Of a DNA stretch of 9,869 nucleotides, positions 6,811 through 9,869 are shown piece after piece. The DNA comes from Acidaminococcaceae bacterium UBA2453 (GTDB lineage: Bacteria > Bacillota > Negativicutes > Acidaminococcales > Acidaminococcaceae): contig DDQB01000041.1 of NCBI GenBank assembly GCA_002342505.1, positions 1 through 9,869 of the forward strand, written 5' to 3'. The position numbers and the translations under genes were made by a program. The notes beneath the pieces were generated by a model. The model was not told the origin of the DNA. It did not search any database and worked only from the letters and a program-made list of their open reading frames with translations. Positions within the stretch are counted from its first letter, which is position 1; each line of letters starts with the position of its first letter.

Positions 6811-6948
6811 GTATGGTGTTTTACCAGTCTGTATGTCCTGTGATTCCGGACAGTAACCGGCATGCTGAGCGGGCGGGGGGACACGGTTAACAGCCTATGC
6901 TACAATCGGTAAAAGATAGCTATTAAATAAAAAATTATAAAAGGCCAT
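6811..6948 (+). other. Structured spacer between T-box terminator and trpD
   Basis: T-box terminators usually sit close to the first gene, but here 154 bases separate it from the trpD ATG. The spacer holds TGTCC (6834-6838)/GGACA (6848-6852); a perfect TAACCG (6854-6859)/CGGTTA (6884-6889) stem enclosing a G-rich loop (GCGGGCGGGGGG, 6869-6880); an extended -10-like TGCTACAAT (6898-6906) without a convincing -35; and an AT-rich run before the ribosome-binding site. No ORF is supported. It may hold a second control element or an internal promoter. Confidence 0.4.
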
Positions 6949-6955
6949 GAGGGGG
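6949..6955 (+). promoter_or_regulatory. Ribosome-binding site that decides the trpD start
   Basis: GAGGGGG lies 9 bases before ATG 6965. An in-frame ATG at 6947 overlaps this site and is preceded by AAGGCC, too close to act as a ribosome-binding site, so 6965 is preferred. The resulting N terminus (MIKEAIVKIV) is typical of TrpD. The context is identical to the gltB leader over 16 bases. Confidence 0.8.
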
Positions 6956-6964
6956 ATTTTTATT

Positions 6965-7996
6965 ATGATTAAGGAAGCCATTGTTAAAATTGTAAGCAAA
7001 GAGGACCTGAGTTACGAAGAAGCTTACACTGTGATGAACGAGATCATGAGCGGAGAAACGTCGGCTACGCAGAACGCTGCGTTTCTGGCGGCGCTTTCTA
7101 CGAAGAGCGCCCGGGCGGAAACTACGGATGAGATTGCCGGCTGCGCTGCGGCCATGCGGGCTCATGCTACCAAGGTGGAGACCGGGATGGATGTGTTTGA
7201 AATTGTCGGCACTGGCGGCGACAACGCCCAGAGCTTCAACATTTCCACAACTTCCGCTCTGGTTGCGGCGGCAGGGGGAATGAAAGTGGCCAAGCACGGA
7301 AACAGGGCGGCTTCTTCCCTGTGCGGCACGGCGGACTGCCTGGAAGCACTGGGGGTCAACATCAGCCAGAGCCCGGAACGGTGTAAGGAACTGTTGAAGG
7401 AGGTAGGCATGTGCTTCTTCTTTGCGCAGAAGTATCACACATCCATGAAATATGTGGGCGCGATTCGTAAAGAACTGGGCTTCCGGACTGTATTCAACAT
7501 TCTGGGACCCCTGACAAACCCGGCTTCTCCTACCATGCAACTGTTAGGCGTGTACGACGGCTACCTGGCAGAGCCTCTGGCACGGGTACTGACAAGCCTG
7601 GGCGTAAAACGGGGCATGGTAGTGTATGGAGAGGATAAGCTGGATGAAATTTCTCTGAGCTCTCCTACTACCATCTGTGAAATTCAGGACGGATGGTATA
7701 AATCCTACACCATCACGCCTGAAGAGTTTGGCTTTACCCGTTGCAGCAAGGAAGAACTGCGAGGCGGCACGCCGGAAGAAAATGCGCAGATCACCCGCAA
7801 TATTCTACAGGGGGAGAATGGGCACAAGCGCAATGCCGTGCTGTTGAACGCGGGGGCGGCTCTTTACATCGGCGGCAAGGCTGGCAATATGAAAGATGGC
7901 GTGGCGCTGGCGGCTGAGCTGATCGATTCGGGAAAGGCACTGGAAACACTGGAGAAGTTTGTAGAGGCAAGCAATCGTCCGGAGCAGGGAGTTTGA
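6965..7996 (+). CDS. trpD: Anthranilate phosphoribosyltransferase
   Basis: This enzyme transfers phosphoribose from PRPP to anthranilate, giving phosphoribosyl-anthranilate, the second step of tryptophan synthesis from chorismate. The 343 residues match the stand-alone TrpD length; there is no fused glutamine amidotransferase (TrpG) domain. An N-terminal helical domain is followed by the PRPP-binding GTGGD (82-86), the N-x-S-T-T loop (92-96), KHGNR (110-114), the anthranilate-site region with R168 and R174 before FNILGPLTNP (177-186), and the magnesium-binding pair D227-E228 in KLDEIS. All key residues are present, so the enzyme should be active. It is the first gene after the Trp T-box, so its expression should rise when tRNA-Trp is uncharged. 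The next gene, trpC, begins 131 bases downstream with no terminator between them. That gap shows only modest pairing (GCCAG 8013-8017 with CTGGC 8035-8039). Confidence 0.96.
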   Translation: MIKEAIVKIVSKEDLSYEEAYTVMNEIMSGETSATQNAAFLAALSTKSARAETTDEIAGCAAAMRAHATKVETGMDVFEIVGTGGDNAQSFNISTTSALVAAAGGMKVAKHGNRAASSLCGTADCLEALGVNISQSPERCKELLKEVGMCFFFAQKYHTSMKYVGAIRKELGFRTVFNILGPLTNPASPTMQLLGVYDGYLAEPLARVLTSLGVKRGMVVYGEDKLDEISLSSPTTICEIQDGWYKSYTITPEEFGFTRCSKEELRGGTPEENAQITRNILQGENGHKRNAVLLNAGAALYIGGKAGNMKDGVALAAELIDSGKALETLEKFVEASNRPEQGV

Positions 7997-8127
7997 ACGA
8001 CAATCTGATGAAGCCAGCCATGGTATAAAGCAATCTGGCAAGAAAGATTCTGGCTGCGATTAAACTGTGGTTGCTGACGAGCGTATGAACAGATGTAATA
8101 AAGATTGGAAAAGAGGACGCAGGGACT

Positions 8128-8904
8128 GTGATTTTGGATACATTGGCGGCGGCGGCAAGAGCCCGGGTCGCAACACTGGAAAAACAGAAAAGCCTGGCGG
8201 CGGTACGGGATGAAGCGGAGCAGCTCCATAAAGCGGAACGCAGTTTCGCCGAAAGCCTGCGGCAGCCGGGACTGAATTTTATCTGTGAATGTAAAAAGGC
8301 ATCTCCCTCCAAAGGGCTGATCGCCCCGGAATTTCCCTTCCTGGAAATTGCGCAGGCATACGAAAGAGGCGGAGCGGCTGCGATATCCTGCCTGACGGAA
8401 CCGGACTATTTCCTTGGTGCAGACAGGTATCTGCAGGAAATCGCGGAACATGTATCCCTGCCGGTACTGCGGAAGGACTTCACCGTCAGCGTCTACCAGA
8501 TTTATGAAGCGAAAGTGCTGGGAGCCGACGCGATACTGCTGATCTGTGCCATCTTATCCCAGGCAGAGCTGGAGGAGTTCCGGCTGGCGGCGGAAAGCGT
8601 GGGGCTGGATGTGCTGGTGGAGACTCACGATACTGCAGAAATAGAAATGGCACTGAAAAGCGGGGCGCAGATCATTGGCATCAACAATCGTAACCTGAAG
8701 GACTTTACCGTGGATCTAGGCACGTGCCTGAACTTGCGGAAAGAGATTCCGGCAGGCAGGATCAGTGTGGCAGAAAGCGGTATCCGGACGGAAGCAGACA
8801 TTGCCCGACTGAAAGCGGCCGGCTTCAACGGCGTGCTGATCGGGGAGACGTTAATGCGAAGCGGGGACCCGGAAGCAATGCTGCGGCGGCTGCGGCAGGC
8901 ATAA
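8128..8904 (+). CDS. trpC: Indole-3-glycerol-phosphate synthase
   Basis: This enzyme closes the indole ring of CdRP with loss of CO2 and water, giving indole-3-glycerol phosphate, the substrate of tryptophan synthase. It is a single-domain TIM barrel of 258 residues, not fused to TrpF. The family's active-site residues are all visible: E54 and K56 in ECKKASPSKG, K116 in VLRKDF, E165 in VLVETH, N186 in INNRN, and E216-S217 in VAESGI. The phosphate-binding glycines lie near GVLIGETLM (235-243). The start is a GTG, supported by AGAGGA (8112-8117) ten bases upstream and by the typical N terminus MILDTL. No ATG near the beginning would keep this motif. It is expected to be cotranscribed with trpD under T-box control. 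Confidence 0.96.
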   Translation: MILDTLAAAARARVATLEKQKSLAAVRDEAEQLHKAERSFAESLRQPGLNFICECKKASPSKGLIAPEFPFLEIAQAYERGGAAAISCLTEPDYFLGADRYLQEIAEHVSLPVLRKDFTVSVYQIYEAKVLGADAILLICAILSQAELEEFRLAAESVGLDVLVETHDTAEIEMALKSGAQIIGINNRNLKDFTVDLGTCLNLRKEIPAGRISVAESGIRTEADIARLKAAGFNGVLIGETLMRSGDPEAMLRRLRQA

Positions 8905-9068
8905 GAGATACTCATGCAGACAGCGTTTCCGTTATGTAACAGGCGCTTCACATTTTGCAAAACAAAGCATGCAGCGTGTTGCGGTGCTGCAAATACGGAT
9001 ACACCGTAAACAGGAAAAGGGAGCGCATCGCCCCTTTGTTCAGGGGAAGACGACGCGGTAAGAACAAG
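8905..9068 (+). other. Structured trpC-trpF spacer
   Basis: The spacer is 164 bases, long for neighbouring trp genes. Hairpin 1 is TGCAGCGT (8970-8977)/GTGCTGCA (8984-8991), with two wobble pairs and a six-base loop. Hairpin 2 is AAAGGG (9016-9021) plus GCG (9023-9025), pairing with CGC (9029-9031) plus CCCTTT (9032-9037), with one bulged A. The 3' arm of hairpin 2 can instead pair CCCCT (9031-9035) with AGGGG (9042-9046). The two folds exclude each other. A palindrome TTTTGCAAAA lies at 8953-8962. There is no U-tract after hairpin 2, so it is not a clear terminator. Confidence 0.45.
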
Positions 9069-9806
9069 ATGATTAAAGTAAAATTCTGCGGCTTACGAAG
9101 AGTGGAAGACATAGAGGCAGTGAACCGGCTGCAACCGGATTATGCCGGATTTGTGTTTGCCAGAAGCAGGCGGCAGGTTACGGCAGAGCAGGTCGCAGCC
9201 TTTCGGGAGCTATTAAATAAGGAAGTTAAAACGGTAGCCGTCCTTGTAAATATGCCGGTGGAAGAAGCCGCTTCCCTGGCAAATGCAGGCCTTGCAGATC
9301 TGCTGCAGCTGCACGGGGACGAAAACGCGGCGTACATCGCGAAACTGAAAACGCTGACAGAGGCTAAGGTCATCAAAGCAATCCGATTGCAGCCGGAGCA
9401 GGAAAATGCAGTACGATCCAATGCAAAAGTTCCGCAGTGTAATGTGCGGCTTTTTGAACGAGGGCCGGATCAAGAAACGGCGCGGCAGACAAATCTCAAT
9501 CTTCTGGCTCAGGCGCGGCTGGCAGATTACTACCTGTTTGATACATTTGCTCCAGACGTATACGGGGGTACAGGCAAAACCTTCTCCCTTTCCTTATTAA
9601 AAGGGCTGCCTATTGATAAACCGTTTTTCCTTGCGGGGGGACTGGACGCAGGAAACGTTGCTGCGATTGTCCGCGAAGTACAGGCGGACGAAAAACTGCG
9701 CACCAACTTTTACGGCGTGGATGTGTCCGGCGGAATTGAGACGGAAGGTGTGAAAGACGCGGCGAAGATGGAAGCGTTTATGAAAGTGATGCATAGAGAA
9801 AAATGA
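9069..9806 (+). CDS. trpF: Phosphoribosylanthranilate isomerase
   Basis: This enzyme isomerises phosphoribosyl-anthranilate to the aminodeoxyribulose phosphate used by TrpC (an Amadori rearrangement). It is a stand-alone TIM barrel. The catalytic pair is visible: Cys7 in KFCGL and Asp158 in YLFDTF. Other family blocks are LLQLHGDE (78-85), GGTGKTF (166-172), FFLAGGL (186-192) and GVDVSGGIE (216-224). ATG 9069 is chosen because homology starts at MIKVKFCG; the upstream in-frame extension is low-complexity basic sequence. The ribosome-binding site is weak (GGTAAG immediately upstream, or AGGGGAAG 19 bases away). The protein has 245 residues, against about 200-220 for typical free-standing family members. 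The extra length lies mainly between KAIR (103-106) and LFDT (156-159), with a smaller addition at about 202-214. It closes the trpD-C-F block; trpB and trpA would be expected next but lie outside the window if present. Confidence 0.94.
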   Translation: MIKVKFCGLRRVEDIEAVNRLQPDYAGFVFARSRRQVTAEQVAAFRELLNKEVKTVAVLVNMPVEEAASLANAGLADLLQLHGDENAAYIAKLKTLTEAKVIKAIRLQPEQENAVRSNAKVPQCNVRLFERGPDQETARQTNLNLLAQARLADYYLFDTFAPDVYGGTGKTFSLSLLKGLPIDKPFFLAGGLDAGNVAAIVREVQADEKLRTNFYGVDVSGGIETEGVKDAAKMEAFMKVMHREK

Positions 9807-9869
9807 AACTAGAATTTATGCGCCCGGGTGGCGCCGCCTTCATAAGACGTCGCGAACGCTTCGGTGCGT
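9807..9869 (+). other. Right-edge sequence with no supported gene
   Basis: After the trpF stop there is a GC-rich stem GCGCC (9820-9824)/GGCGC (9830-9834) without a following U-tract. An ATG at 9818 opens a frame that runs off the edge but has no ribosome-binding site and does not resemble the TrpB or TrpA N terminus. Nothing more can be said from 63 bases. Confidence 0.3.

Noticed and set aside
8005..8031. Tiny leader-peptide-like frame between trpD and trpC (ATG within CTGATGAAGCC)
   Set aside because: It has only six codons, no Trp codons, no ribosome-binding site and no terminator for attenuation.
8914..9009. 31-codon Cys-containing small frame in the trpC-trpF spacer
   Set aside because: The Shine-Dalgarno is weak or absent, and it is explained by the hairpin-rich spacer. 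No homology can be recognised.
1..9869. CRISPR arrays, insertion sequences, tRNA or rRNA genes, phage or defence genes
   Set aside because: No regularly spaced repeats, terminal inverted repeats with transposase, cloverleaf or rRNA signatures, or defence-family proteins were seen on either strand.

Overview
The window carries five protein-coding genes, all on the + strand. They lie in two functional blocks plus an upstream neighbour, separated by well-defined control regions. The mix points to a low- to mid-GC Firmicutes-type bacterium: a tRNA-sensing T-box leader, Gram-positive-style purine-rich ribosome-binding sites, sigma-A-like promoters with 17-base spacers, and a full-length bacterial GltB. 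A Negativicutes-like lineage is possible, but that is an impression and not proven by the sequence.

Layout: (1) 49-1455, a membrane-anchored or exported calcineurin-like metallophosphoesterase with a purple-acid-phosphatase-type N-terminal domain. (2) 1456-1693, a control region with a long stem-loop terminator (1523-1564), a pair of near-identical palindromes 80 bases apart, and a consensus extended -10 promoter for the next gene. (3) 1694-6262, gltB, the 1522-residue large subunit of glutamate synthase. No gltD follows it. (4) 6263-6964, about 700 bases without a gene. This holds a strong promoter (6442-6470), a complete tryptophan T-box leader (about 6482-6810) with specifier codon UGG, antiterminator and terminator, then a further 154-base structured leader. 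(5) 6965-9806, trpD, trpC and trpF, three consecutive tryptophan-pathway genes separated by unusually long gaps (131 and 164 bases). The last 63 bases hold no gene I can support.

How the parts fit: TrpD joins PRPP to anthranilate, TrpF isomerises the product, and TrpC closes the ring to indole-3-glycerol phosphate, so the block covers the middle of the pathway. trpE/trpG (anthranilate synthase) are not upstream, and trpA/trpB may lie beyond the right edge. The T-box reads uncharged tRNA-Trp and switches the operon on when tryptophan is short. GltB makes glutamate from glutamine and 2-oxoglutarate. It is linked to the trp block by adjacency, by a shared 16-base ribosome-binding leader and by a shared promoter-upstream sequence motif.

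I see no new defence, mobile or secondary-metabolite system here. The observations most worth following are in the control regions: the repeated ATTTGTNTACAANAT palindromes, the inverted repeats over the trp promoter, the structured spacers inside the trp operon, the T-box base opposite the tRNA discriminator, and an enlarged TrpF.
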